In this document: piece by piece, positions 38,142-46,777 of the stretch
Layout of the letters: each line of letters starts with the position of its first letter
Numbering within the stretch: position 1 is the stretch's first letter
From: Herbidospora cretacea
Lineage (GTDB): Bacteria; Actinomycetota; Actinomycetes; Streptosporangiales; Streptosporangiaceae
Direction of reading: 5' to 3'
DNA: 64,000 nucleotides
Assembly (NCBI RefSeq): GCF_001570605.1
Contig: NZ_BBXG01000005.1
Location: forward strand, 124,001-188,000
Translations under genes and position numbers: made by a program
The notes under the pieces: model-generated
Database searches by the model: none
Seen by the model: the letters and a program-made list of their open reading frames with translations, nothing else
What the model was told of the DNA's origin: nothing

Positions 38142-38285
38142 TCAATAGCTGCTCTGGAACCTCGCGACGGGCTCGCCCTCTGCGAGCACCCAGTCCAGAG
38201 CCGGACGCTGCGCGCTCATGGCCATGAGATCCCCGAGCGACAATGCGCTGTAATTGGGAATCCCACTGTTCTGGTTTTCCTGCAT
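38142..38285 (-). CDS. fxsA: FxsA cyclophane RiPP precursor ending FQSSY
   Basis: A 47-residue peptide: MQENQNSGIPNYSALSLGDL then MAMSAQRPALDWVLAEGEPV and ARFQSSY. The last five residues F43-Q44-S45-S46-Y47 fit the F-x-S-x-x-COOH signature exactly. ATG 38285 has GAGGAGA about 5 bases upstream; the open frame extends to 38420 but the added 45 residues are not leader-like. It is the likely substrate of the radical SAM enzyme at 42-43 kb, although that gene lies 4 kb away, and it could also be used by FxsB of locus 1. It is divergent from the shorter fxsT and co-oriented with the SIR2 operon. Confidence 0.88.
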   Translation of the reverse strand: MQENQNSGIPNYSALSLGDLMAMSAQRPALDWVLAEGEPVARFQSSY

Positions 38286-38479
38286 GTGTTCTCCTCGCAC
38301 CCTGAGGGCGGGTTGCGGGCATCCTTTTCCCGGTATAAGGACCGGCCCCTCGACAAGAGGTCTCCCCGCAACGTCACCATGCTTCCTTACGATTCTGTGA
38401 TGACCGGCGCGGTGAATCAAGCTTTAGTATTGCGGCATAATCCAAGGTTCCCGTGGTGGGACAGTGGCGGAGGTTTCTC

Positions 38480-41026
38480 GTGGAGCTTTCCCAGGCAGCG
38501 CACTCGACTTCCGATCGGGCACCACTGGTCTGGGAACGGGTGCCCCCGAAGAATCCTCACTTCACCGGCCGCGAGGATCTTCTGCTGGCCCTTCGCGACA
38601 ACATCACCCAGGTGAGCTCGGTGGTGCTGGAACCGAAGGCGAACGCCCTGCAGGGGCAGGGCGGTGTGGGGAAGACCCAGCTCGCGATCGAATACGCCTG
38701 GCGTTACCGCCGCCATTACGACATCGTCTACTGGATCCCCTCCGAGAAACGCGAACTGGTGCCGGCCTCCCTCGCCGCGCTGGCCCCCCACCTGAACCTG
38801 CCCTCCAGCGCCGGTCTGGGCATCGAGGAGACGGCCCGTTCGGTGAAACGCGCGCTGGAGCGGGGCGAGCCCTATCGCAAGTGGCTGCTCATCTTCGACA
38901 ACGCGGTCGATCCCGCCTCGCTGAGCGACTACCTCCCCGGGGGGCCGGGGCACGCCCTCATCACCTCCCGCAACCCGCAGTGGGGCAGCAAGGTCCAGAG
39001 CCTGCGGGTCGACGTGTTCGACCGTGAGGAGAGCAAGGTCTTCCTCGCCAACCGCATCCGCAGGGAGATGCCCGAGGAGCGACTCGACGTCCTGGCCGAG
39101 AAGCTCGGCGACCTGCCGATCGCCCTGGAGCAGGCGGGCGCTCTCATGTTCGAGACGGCGATGGACATCGACGAGTACATCCAGCTGCTCGAGTCGCAGA
39201 CCACCGGCCTGATGCGGCTGGGCAAGTCCGACGACTACCCCCAGTCGATGGCGGCGGCCTGGCAGCTGTCGGTGCACCAGCTCCGCACCCGGCTGCCCGA
39301 GGCGATCGAGATCCTGCGCTGCTGCGCCTTCTTCGGGCCCGAACCGATCCCCCGCGACGTGTTCCGCCGGGGCACCGAGGCCGAGACCCCGCGCATCGCG
39401 TCGATCCTCGGCGACCCGTTCCGGCTCACCAAGGCGCTGAGTGGCCTCGGCCGGTTCGCCCTCGCGAAGATCGACTCGTCCACCCGGACGATCCAGGTGC
39501 ACCGGCTGATCCAGACGCTGCTCCGGGAGGAGCTCACCCCGGCCCAGCAACACGACATCCGCCACGAGGTACACCTCCTGCTGGCCCACTCGGCGCCCGA
39601 CGACCCCGAAGACAACACCAAGTGGAAAGAGTTCGAGGACCTCGTCCCCCACATCGGCTACTCGGCCCTGGCCGAGTGCGCCACCCCGAACGTCCGGGAG
39701 TTCGCCCTCAACACCGTGCGCTACCTCTATCTGGCCGGGAACTACGACCTGGCCCGCTCCCAGGTGGAGGAGCTCATCGGCAAATGGACCGAGCGGGAGG
39801 GCCGCGACGACCACCCCGACGTCCTGGTGGCCCGCAAGCACCTCGGCAACATCCTGCGCGGCATGGGCAAGTACGGCGAGGCGTACAGCACCGACCACGA
39901 CACACTCGAGGCGATGCGCCGGGAGCTCGGGGCCGACCACTCCGAGACGCTGTGGGCGACCAACAGCTACGGAAGCACGCTGCGGGTGGCCGGTGAGTTC
40001 CAGCGGGCCAGGGAACAGGACAGCGAGCTGCTGCGGACCTACCACAACGTCCCCGCGACCGACGTCAAGATCATCAGAGGTGTCTTCCGCGCCCGTCACA
40101 ACCTGGCCATCGACCATTCACTGACCGGCGACTACCTCACCGCCCGCGACATGTACCAGGTGCTGTGGCGCGACCTCAGCACGGCGCGTGAGGGCGTGAA
40201 CCCCTCCATGGTGCTGAGCACCTGGAGCGCCCTCTCTCGCGCGGTGCGCCTGTGCGGCGACTACGACATGGCCGTCGACCTCGCGCAGGAGGCCTTCGAC
40301 TACGGCCGCCAGCAGCTGTCGCGGGACAACCACGGCACGCTGGTGGCGGCCAAGGACCTGTCGATCGCCCAGCGGCGCCGGGGCGACATCAACGAGGCGC
40401 TCGAGCTGGCCGACATGACCTACACCCGGTTGAAGCACCTGTTCGGCGAGCAGCACCCCGACGCGATGGCGGCCTGCGTGAACCTGTCGAACGCCCACCG
40501 GGTGAAGGGGAACCTCGACGAGGCCTACCGCCTGGCGCTGGAGATCACCCCCCGCTACCCGGAGGTGTTCGACCCCGACCATCCGTTCACCCACGTGATC
40601 AGCAGCAACCTGGCGGTTCTGATCCGGTTGCGGGGCGACGCGGCCCGGGCCAGAGACATCAACCAGAGCGCGGCGGAGGCGTTGGCGGCCCGGCTCGGAT
40701 GGGACCACGACTACACCCTGACCTGCCTGATCAACCTCCATTCCGACCTCTCGGCGCTCGGCGAGCTCGAAGAGGCCGTGAAGGGCGGCCGGGAGCTGTA
40801 CCAACGGCTGTCCGCCCTCTTCGGCGACGACCACTTCATGACGCTGTCCTGCGCCGCGAACCTCGCGCTCGACCTGCGGGCCGTCGGCGACACGGCCGAA
40901 GCCGACACCCTGAAGAAGGAGATCCTGCTCCGCTACCAGGACCTCGGCGGCATGGGCCAGCCCGACGCCCTCGCCACCGTCAACGACGAGCGGATCAATA
41001 CGGACTTCGACCCTCAGCCGCTCTAG
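38480..41026 (+). CDS. fxsT: shorter FxsT-type NB-ARC/TPR protein
   Basis: An 848-residue paralogue of the locus-1 FxsT without its ParA-like and TIR-like N-terminal domains. It begins almost directly with the NB-ARC lead-in PPKNPHFTGREDLL and Walker A LQGQGGVGKTQLAIEYAWRY (about 56-75), then LLIFDNAVDPASL, ALITSRN, LPIALEQAGALM and CCAFFGPEPIPRDVF. Residues 400-845 are TPRs with recurring DDHPDVL, GADHSETL and GEQHPDAM motifs. GTG 38480 is chosen for GGCGGAGG 6-7 bases upstream. A CATAAT box lies at 38436-38441. Its 3' end overlaps the convergent HExxH gene by 32 bases. Confidence 0.88.
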   Translation: MELSQAAHSTSDRAPLVWERVPPKNPHFTGREDLLLALRDNITQVSSVVLEPKANALQGQGGVGKTQLAIEYAWRYRRHYDIVYWIPSEKRELVPASLAALAPHLNLPSSAGLGIEETARSVKRALERGEPYRKWLLIFDNAVDPASLSDYLPGGPGHALITSRNPQWGSKVQSLRVDVFDREESKVFLANRIRREMPEERLDVLAEKLGDLPIALEQAGALMFETAMDIDEYIQLLESQTTGLMRLGKSDDYPQSMAAAWQLSVHQLRTRLPEAIEILRCCAFFGPEPIPRDVFRRGTEAETPRIASILGDPFRLTKALSGLGRFALAKIDSSTRTIQVHRLIQTLLREELTPAQQHDIRHEVHLLLAHSAPDDPEDNTKWKEFEDLVPHIGYSALAECATPNVREFALNTVRYLYLAGNYDLARSQVEELIGKWTEREGRDDHPDVLVARKHLGNILRGMGKYGEAYSTDHDTLEAMRRELGADHSETLWATNSYGSTLRVAGEFQRAREQDSELLRTYHNVPATDVKIIRGVFRARHNLAIDHSLTGDYLTARDMYQVLWRDLSTAREGVNPSMVLSTWSALSRAVRLCGDYDMAVDLAQEAFDYGRQQLSRDNHGTLVAAKDLSIAQRRRGDINEALELADMTYTRLKHLFGEQHPDAMAACVNLSNAHRVKGNLDEAYRLALEITPRYPEVFDPDHPFTHVISSNLAVLIRLRGDAARARDINQSAAEALAARLGWDHDYTLTCLINLHSDLSALGELEEAVKGGRELYQRLSALFGDDHFMTLSCAANLALDLRAVGDTAEADTLKKEILLRYQDLGGMGQPDALATVNDERINTDFDPQPL

Positions 41027-42236
41027 ACGACATCTCGTTGCGCTCCTCCCAGGCCCGCCGGCGCTCTGACCGAACCCGGCGGGCCTCGTCGAGGACACCC
41101 GCGTCCACCGGTTCCCCGATCCACCGCTCCAGGGTGCGCGCCATGCCCTCGGTGAACCGCACGCCTTCGGGCGTCAGCGCGTTCCCGGCCAGCAGCACCT
41201 GGGTCGCCTCGTACGCCGCCTCCCGCCACTGGGCGAACTCGCGTTCGGCGCGGGGATGCCCCGTCTCCCGCTCGCGGCGCCAGAATCCGGTCACCCCGAG
41301 GTAGGCGTAGGTGCCGTTGAGCAGGCCCCCGGCCGGGCGCGGGTCGGGACGCCAGGGCGCGTAGTAGCGGTCCCCCGAGTCCGGAACCGTCAGGGGGACC
41401 ATGTCCATGAGGGCGTAGAGCTTCACGTGCTGGGTCTCGTGGGCGAAGGTCTCCGCGAGGGACACGCCGTCGGGCGGGGCCGAGAGCGCGATGGCGCCGA
41501 AGGCCTCGCGCGACGATTCGCTCTGCGGCTGCGCGGAGGGCGCGCCGATCGGGGTGAGCACGCTGACCGTGGTGGCGACCTCGTCGCGGACCGTCCAGTG
41601 GCGTTCGGCGAGGACGTCCCAGGCCTCACCGAGCCGGGATTCCCAGACGTCCAGCTCGGACGGGCCGAGGCGGGGAAGGTCGACGCCCTCGTCGGGCCAG
41701 CGGTGCGGGTCGAGGTCGTCGACGGTGACGGTGAACGCGCCGGCGGCGATGCGGGCGAGGGAGCGCCATCCGTCGACCGGGCGCCGGTCCGCCTGGACGC
41801 CGTCGGGGCCGACTCTCAGCTCGAACGCGCCCGTGGCGGGGAAACCGCCGACCGACGGCAGAGTCACCCAGCCGTTCTGCGACCTCACCGGAAGAAGGCA
41901 CTCACGGCCGGCGAGCCGGGCCGCGGCCAGGGCGACCGCGGCGAGCCGGGCCGGGTCGGCCGTGCCGCGCAGGCACCGCGCGGCCCAGGCACCGACCGCC
42001 GGGTAGCGCAGCACCGTCTCGACCGCGTCACCGGCCTCGTGCTGCAGGTCGGCGAGGACGGCGAACGCCTCCGCCGCGACCGGCACCGCGGGGAACGTCT
42101 CGACGACGGCTTTCAGCAGCATGAGGTGCCTGCTGTACTGGGCCGCCCGGAGTTCGTCCATGGCGGGGGCTCCCCCGCCTCCCGACGCCAGCGCCGAGAA
42201 GGCCGCATCGGAGATTCGGTGCGGGGGGACGCTCAT
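40995..42236 (-). CDS. stand-alone HExxH-motif protein of the Fxs system
   Basis: A 413-residue protein equal in layout to the C-terminal half of the locus-1 FxsB. It has AVGAWAARCLRGTADPARLA (compare VWAVDCLRGKA in FxsB), LPSVGGFPATG, DDLDPHRWP and the metal motif H266-ETQ-H270 (TFAHETQHVKLYALMDMV), then YYAPWRPDPRPAGGLLNGTY. So here the fusion is split into two genes joined by an ATGA overlap with the radical SAM gene (42233-42236). Its role in maturation is unknown; a peptidase or a metal-dependent oxygenase-like step are both possible. The last residues are encoded across the end of the convergent fxsT. Confidence 0.88.
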   Translation of the reverse strand: MSVPPHRISDAAFSALASGGGGAPAMDELRAAQYSRHLMLLKAVVETFPAVPVAAEAFAVLADLQHEAGDAVETVLRYPAVGAWAARCLRGTADPARLAAVALAAARLAGRECLLPVRSQNGWVTLPSVGGFPATGAFELRVGPDGVQADRRPVDGWRSLARIAAGAFTVTVDDLDPHRWPDEGVDLPRLGPSELDVWESRLGEAWDVLAERHWTVRDEVATTVSVLTPIGAPSAQPQSESSREAFGAIALSAPPDGVSLAETFAHETQHVKLYALMDMVPLTVPDSGDRYYAPWRPDPRPAGGLLNGTYAYLGVTGFWRRERETGHPRAEREFAQWREAAYEATQVLLAGNALTPEGVRFTEGMARTLERWIGEPVDAGVLDEARRVRSERRRAWEERNEMSSRAAEGRSPY

Positions 42237-43432
42237 CTGTTTCCTCTCATCCGCGCGACGTCTTCGGCGAAAACCCGGTGAATGTGGCTGACCAGGGCAT
42301 AGAGGTCCGGGCAGTAGACACTCGGGTTGCGGAATCCGGAATTCTCGTCGTAGCGGTGGGCGTAGAGACCGCCGCCGCACGCCGCCACGATGTCGCATTC
42401 ACGGCAGACCGGCGACAGGGCGTCCATGCCGATCTGACGGGCGACCAGTGAAGGGAGCCGCAGGGCGGCGTCGAAAGGATCACGCAACACGTGCAGGGGA
42501 GTGGACGACGCCCCGTGATACGCGGATTTCAGAATATCGGACTGTTCAATGGAACCGTCGGTCTCCACCACCGCGAGCAACGCCGGGGAAAGCCCGATCG
42601 ATTCGCTGCGTGAGGGTCGCCCGGTTATCAGGCGGAGAATCTCGGTGAAAAGCCGGACCTCGGTTTCGGCGGTGCGATACCAGCGGTCGAAGATCGGAAT
42701 GAGCCAGTCGGCATAGGGCGTCGACGACGCGCCCGCGTCGCGGAACGGCGGCGGCGTCGACCAGTTGCCGTGCGGCAGCAGGAAGTCGACGGCCGGCGGG
42801 TCGAAGGACAGCAGCGCGTCGTAGGTCTTCAGGGGGTCGTTGCGGACGTCGATCGTGCACAGCAGGCCGCTGAAGAGACCGTGGTAACGGCTCCGGGAGA
42901 GCCGCCGGATCGCCTCGCTGACCAGGGCGTGGCTGCCCCGGCCGTCGCGGAAGAGGCGGTGGCGGTCGTGTGCGGCGGCGTCGCCGTCGAGGGAGATGCC
43001 GACCCGGATGCCGAGCTGCTCGAACAGCTTCAGGAAGTCGTCGTCGAGGCGCATGCCGTTGGTCTGGATGCTGACGTTGACCGCGCTTCCGGTGTCCATT
43101 TCGCGGCGGATCGCGCGGACCAGGTCGCGGATGAAATCGGGACCGGCCAGCAGCGGTTCGCCCCCGTGGAGGATGACGTCGACCTCGGTCAGCCCATGGG
43201 TGGAGGCGTGTTCGCCGATGCGCAGGGCCACCTTTTTCGCGATCGCGTCGGACATGCGCCGGGGCTGGTTGCGCCAGTTCTGGTCGGCCATTTCGTAGAC
43301 ATAGCAATGGCGGCAGGCCAGGTCGCAACGGCTGTGAATCTTGAGAATGAACTGGCGGAAGGCATGCGGTTTCCACCCCTTCGCCAGGAGGGCCTCGACG
43401 TCGAGGGAAGCCGGAAATGGCCGTTGTCCCAA
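42233..43432 (-). CDS. FxsB-type radical SAM/SPASM peptide maturase
   Basis: A 399-residue enzyme matching the N-terminal half of the locus-1 FxsB. The cluster-binding site is C36-x3-C40-x2-C43 (SRCDLACRHCYVYEMADQNW), followed by ILHGGEPLLAG, ISLDGDAAAHDRHRLFRDG and a SPASM-like end CRECDIVAACGGGLYAHRYD ... VYCPDLY. The N-terminal SLDVEALLAKGWKPHAFRQF is typical of this family. The only start in reach is TTG 43432. It should form the cyclophane in FxsA-type peptides. It is the middle gene of a probable operon 43505-44281, this gene, HExxH. Confidence 0.92.
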   Translation of the reverse strand: MGQRPFPASLDVEALLAKGWKPHAFRQFILKIHSRCDLACRHCYVYEMADQNWRNQPRRMSDAIAKKVALRIGEHASTHGLTEVDVILHGGEPLLAGPDFIRDLVRAIRREMDTGSAVNVSIQTNGMRLDDDFLKLFEQLGIRVGISLDGDAAAHDRHRLFRDGRGSHALVSEAIRRLSRSRYHGLFSGLLCTIDVRNDPLKTYDALLSFDPPAVDFLLPHGNWSTPPPFRDAGASSTPYADWLIPIFDRWYRTAETEVRLFTEILRLITGRPSRSESIGLSPALLAVVETDGSIEQSDILKSAYHGASSTPLHVLRDPFDAALRLPSLVARQIGMDALSPVCRECDIVAACGGGLYAHRYDENSGFRNPSVYCPDLYALVSHIHRVFAEDVARMRGNR

Positions 43433-43504
43433 TTCAGGTAACGTGATCGCGGTCCCCTTCGCCCTGCCGGTGCCGACCTGACGTACTTCCGCGACTATTG
43501 TCTC

Positions 43505-44281
43505 TCACGGCTTTTCCCGTCGCGTCAAGATTTCCGGGACGACCGCCGCCTCCCACAACCGGTCGAACTGCTGGATCCAGTACCGATACCAGCGCTCATC
43601 ACGCCCCGCCACCAACTCCAGATGCATGCGCGAAGACGTCGACGGATTGTGAAAACCGTGAAACTCCACGATCAACCGCCCGTGTGGGGTGTCCGGGTCC
43701 ACCAGCACGAGGGAGAACCCGGGGTTGTACGGAAACACCCGATAGGCGAACGTCCCCTCGGACCGCCATCCGGCGATCAGGTTCATCCGTTCGACGGTCG
43801 AGGCGAGGGACTGCGGCAATCGCTGGATCGGGAACTCCAGCGAGTCGTCGAGTTGCCGCGCCGCTATGCCTATCGCGGACGTCTCCGCCGAGTCGAGGAC
43901 CACGACCCGGACGGATCCGTTCCGCCGGGCCAGTACGGTGTTGCGGAGCAGCTCGCACATCTGGGGCGACAGGAAGTTGACCGCCGACGGCGCGAAGACC
44001 CGTACATCGCGGGCGTCGCGGAGCAGAGGGGTCAGGGGGTTGTCCTCGAACCTGCTCCGGTCGTGCAGCAGGTCGGCCGGCGGGGTCGCGGCGGGGGCCA
44101 GGGTCAGGCGGTAGATCAGCAGGCCGACGCCCGACAGGAGCACCGCCCACCGCAGGTCGTCGTCCAGCGCGTCGCTGACCAGCGACAGGATCGCGAACGT
44201 GAAGACCACCATGGTCAGGGCGTACGTGTCGAGGTGGTTGCGGGCCTTGAGGTCGCCGACCAGTCGTCGCCACCACGTCAC
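43505..44281 (-). CDS. two-TM protein with a soluble alpha/beta domain, unknown function
   Basis: A 258-residue protein with two close hydrophobic helices (about 22-38 TYALTMVVFTFAILSLV and 45-60 WAVLLSGVGLLIYRLTL) and a cytoplasmic-type domain after them. Motifs such as VRVFAPSAVNFLSPQMCELL, SVRVVVLDSAETSAIGIAAR and RLIVEFHGFHN recall PLD-like folds lacking the HKD residues, but I cannot name a family with confidence. GTG 44281 has GAAAGG 5-6 bases upstream. It lies 72 bases upstream of the radical SAM gene on the same strand, so it may be a membrane-linked part of Fxs locus 2. Confidence 0.7.
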   Translation of the reverse strand: MTWWRRLVGDLKARNHLDTYALTMVVFTFAILSLVSDALDDDLRWAVLLSGVGLLIYRLTLAPAATPPADLLHDRSRFEDNPLTPLLRDARDVRVFAPSAVNFLSPQMCELLRNTVLARRNGSVRVVVLDSAETSAIGIAARQLDDSLEFPIQRLPQSLASTVERMNLIAGWRSEGTFAYRVFPYNPGFSLVLVDPDTPHGRLIVEFHGFHNPSTSSRMHLELVAGRDERWYRYWIQQFDRLWEAAVVPEILTRREKP

Positions 44282-44393
44282 GACCTTTCATATGCCCGTT
44301 TATGGCTTTAAATCCACCCGCTAGAGTCTTGCCACTGCGCGTGGTCCTGTGGTGACGTAGGCGCATAACGGACGAACGTTAATAGGGGGTCCG

Positions 44394-45254
44394 GTGCTGT
44401 TCGGCCTGCCTCCTGGGCGGCAGTTGCGTGCCGCCGGCGGGCTGGCGCTCGCGGCGGCGGGGCTGCTGGTGGCGGGGGCCTTCGTGAACTCGCGGGCGGT
44501 CCAGCAGGTCGCGACGCCCACGGCGCGGATGACGCAGGTCGACGTCGCCGCGCAGCAGCGGGAACAGGCGGCCACCTGGGTGGCACGGCAGGTCTCCGGG
44601 ATCGTCGGATGCGACGCGCCCGTGTGCGCGCTCCTCGCGGCCCGGGACGTCGAACCCTCCCGGCTCCTGCCCTTACGGGGGCAGGAGGACGTGCTCAACG
44701 CCGATGTCGTCGTGGTCACGCCGGCCTTGCAGGCGCTTTTCGGGACGGGGCTCGCTCCGATCACCGCGCCCGAGCCGCTGGCCGTGGTGGGGGACATCAG
44801 GGTCGTGCGGGTCACCCCGCAAGGAGTGGGCACGTTCGCGGAGGCGCTGGAGCGTGACATGCGGGACCGCCGGGAGGCCGGGCGGGAGCTGGTGGCCCAT
44901 CCGCGGCTGGCGGCCACGCCGCAGGCGACCCGGCAGCTCGCCGAGGGGGAGGTGGACGCGCGGATCCTGATGTCGCTGGCGGCGCTCGCCGCGTCGCACA
45001 CGCTCTATGTCCGGGGGTTCGGGGACAGCGGAGCGTCCGCGCGGAAGACGCCGTACCGGAGTGTGGAGATCTCCTCCGTGGACGGGGGCGAGCCGACCGA
45101 CGCGTCGGTTTCCGGGATCATCCGGTTTCTTGAGGCACAACAGTCACGGTTTCATCCCATTGAGGTGAAGATCGCTCGACCGGTGGACGCAGCGTCAACA
45201 ATCCTGCGCATACGGTACGCAGCGCCGAGCCCCACCGGCGCGTTGTCCTCATAG
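44394..45254 (+). CDS. membrane-anchored hypothetical protein
   Basis: A 286-residue protein with one N-terminal transmembrane helix (about 14-31, AGGLALAAAGLLVAGAFV) and an extracytoplasmic domain. Segments include VSGIVGCDAPVCALLAARDV with a likely disulfide pair, NADVVVVTPALQALFG and ARILMSLAALAASHTLYVRGFGDSG. No enzyme motif is seen. GTG 44394 has AGGGGG upstream. It is followed 10 bases later by the DUF4397 gene, so it likely belongs to the same surface-protein operon with the sortase. Family not recognised. Confidence 0.7.
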   Translation: MLFGLPPGRQLRAAGGLALAAAGLLVAGAFVNSRAVQQVATPTARMTQVDVAAQQREQAATWVARQVSGIVGCDAPVCALLAARDVEPSRLLPLRGQEDVLNADVVVVTPALQALFGTGLAPITAPEPLAVVGDIRVVRVTPQGVGTFAEALERDMRDRREAGRELVAHPRLAATPQATRQLAEGEVDARILMSLAALAASHTLYVRGFGDSGASARKTPYRSVEISSVDGGEPTDASVSGIIRFLEAQQSRFHPIEVKIARPVDAASTILRIRYAAPSPTGALSS

Positions 45255-45264
45255 ACGGAGCACG

Positions 45265-46083
45265 ATGAATCTCCCGCGCGCGGCCCGGTTGTTCGCCGGT
45301 GCCCTTCTGCTCATGTTCGTCACGGCCAGTCCCGCGCACGCCGCCCCGCAGGTCGGGCACGTCCGGCTCGCGCACCTGTCCCCCGACACGCCCGCCGTGG
45401 ACGTGTACCTCTATCCCTTCGGCGGTGACCGGCCGAAACTCGTGCTCGACGCCGTGCCCTACGGCGGGGTCTCGCCCTACCAGAGCCTGACCGCCGGGCA
45501 GTACACCGTCGCCATGCGGCCCGCCGGGGCCGCCGCGTCGACCCCTCCGGTGCTGTCGGCGAACGTCCGCGTGCGGGGCGGGCAGGCGTACACGGTGGCG
45601 GGGATGGGGCCGTACGAGAGCATTCGCCTGCAGGTTCTCGACGATTCGCTGGAACTTCCCGACGGGAAGGCGGGGCTGCGCGTCGTCGCCGCGTCGCTGA
45701 AGGAGCGGACCGTGACGGTCACCGCCGGAGGCATGGAGGAGGATCTGCGCTTCGCGGACACCCCCGAGTACACCGAGGTCGACGCGGCCACGCAGAAGAT
45801 CACCGCCGAGGCCGGGGACGAGCGCGCCTCCGCCGACCTGCGGCTGACGCCCGGCTCCACCAACACGGTCGTCGTCCTCGACGGCGACCGGGGGCTCAAG
45901 CTCCTCCCCCTGACCGACGCCGCCGCGCCCGGGGTGACCCCGGAAGGCGCGGTCGACACCGGTATGGGCGGTCTCGCCCCCCAGGGCGCCCCTGTCTGGA
46001 TCTTCGCTCTCGCGGGCGCGGTCGTGCTCGCTGGAACCGCTTTTCTTGTACGGCTCCGCCGACCCTCCGGCAGAACGACGTGA
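45265..46083 (+). CDS. secreted, membrane-anchored DUF4397 protein
   Basis: A 272-residue surface protein. It has a signal peptide ending near SPAHAAPQ (about 22-30), then DUF4397 with its hallmark VRLAHLSPDTPAVDVYLYPF (about 35-54) and VPYGGVSPYQSLTAGQYTVAM (in two parts). A C-terminal transmembrane helix (about 245-262, WIFALAGAVVLAGTAFLV) precedes RLRRPSGR. No LPXTG motif is visible before it. It lies 16 bases upstream of a class F sortase gene, a common actinobacterial pairing, suggesting a role at the cell wall. Confidence 0.88.
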   Translation: MNLPRAARLFAGALLLMFVTASPAHAAPQVGHVRLAHLSPDTPAVDVYLYPFGGDRPKLVLDAVPYGGVSPYQSLTAGQYTVAMRPAGAAASTPPVLSANVRVRGGQAYTVAGMGPYESIRLQVLDDSLELPDGKAGLRVVAASLKERTVTVTAGGMEEDLRFADTPEYTEVDAATQKITAEAGDERASADLRLTPGSTNTVVVLDGDRGLKLLPLTDAAAPGVTPEGAVDTGMGGLAPQGAPVWIFALAGAVVLAGTAFLVRLRRPSGRTT

Positions 46084-46099
46084 ACCCGTCGAGCGGGGC

Positions 46100-46777
46100 A
46101 TGAGACACATCTCCTTGGTGCTGGCCGGGCTCCTGATCGCGGGATGCTCGGCCCAGCCCGCCGCTCCCCCGGCCGTGCTGGCCGCGGAGACCACCCAGCC
46201 CGCGCCGGGCACCCTCGACCGGGCCGCCGCCGAGGCCGCCGGTTGGGGGCCGGTGCCCGGTCAGGTCGCGGAGGTCCGGCCGCAGAAGAGGCACGCCGAG
46301 CCCGTCGAGGTCGTCATCCCCGCCATCGGGGTCCGCTCCCGGCTGGAGCGGCTCGCGCTCGACGCCCACGGCGTGCTGATCCCGCCGGAGAAGGCCGAGG
46401 TCGCGGGCTGGTACGCCGACGGCGTGCGTCCCGGCGACCCGGGGCCCGCCGTCATCGCCGGGCACCTGGACTCCACGACCGGGCCGGGCGTGTTCGCCGG
46501 CCTCGGGAGGCTCAGGCCCGGCCACCGGATCCTGGTGCGGCTCCCGGCCGAGACGCTCACCTTCCGGGTCGACGCCACCCGTACGTATGCGAAGAGACGG
46601 TTCCCCACCCGTCAGGTCTACGGCGCCTCTCCCGACGCCCGGCTCCGGCTCATCACGTGTGGCGGGGCGTTCGACGACGCGCGGGGGCACTACGCCGACA
46701 ACGTCATCGTGTTCGCCACGCTAGAGGCGCCAGGAACGGACCGTTCCGTCGCGGCCCCCGGCGACCACCACCGGTGA
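46100..46777 (+). CDS. class F sortase
   Basis: A 225-residue sortase with a lipobox-like signal (LAGLLIAGCSAQ, Cys16). The catalytic His is in VIAGHLDSTTGPG (about 130-142), the catalytic Cys in LRLITCGGAFDDARGHYADN (about 189-208), both as in class F enzymes. EVVIPAIGVRSRLERL (about 72-87) is the usual opening strand. It probably links or processes cell-surface proteins such as those of the two genes before it. ATG 46100 was chosen because the signal begins there. Its last 57 bases overlap the convergent kinase gene. Confidence 0.92.
   Translation: MRHISLVLAGLLIAGCSAQPAAPPAVLAAETTQPAPGTLDRAAAEAAGWGPVPGQVAEVRPQKRHAEPVEVVIPAIGVRSRLERLALDAHGVLIPPEKAEVAGWYADGVRPGDPGPAVIAGHLDSTTGPGVFAGLGRLRPGHRILVRLPAETLTFRVDATRTYAKRRFPTRQVYGASPDARLRLITCGGAFDDARGHYADNVIVFATLEAPGTDRSVAAPGDHHR

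Noticed and set aside
38286-38420. Longer start for the locus-2 FxsA peptide
   Set aside because: The extra residues are not leader-like and lack a ribosome-binding site, while ATG 38285 has GAGGAGA at the right distance.
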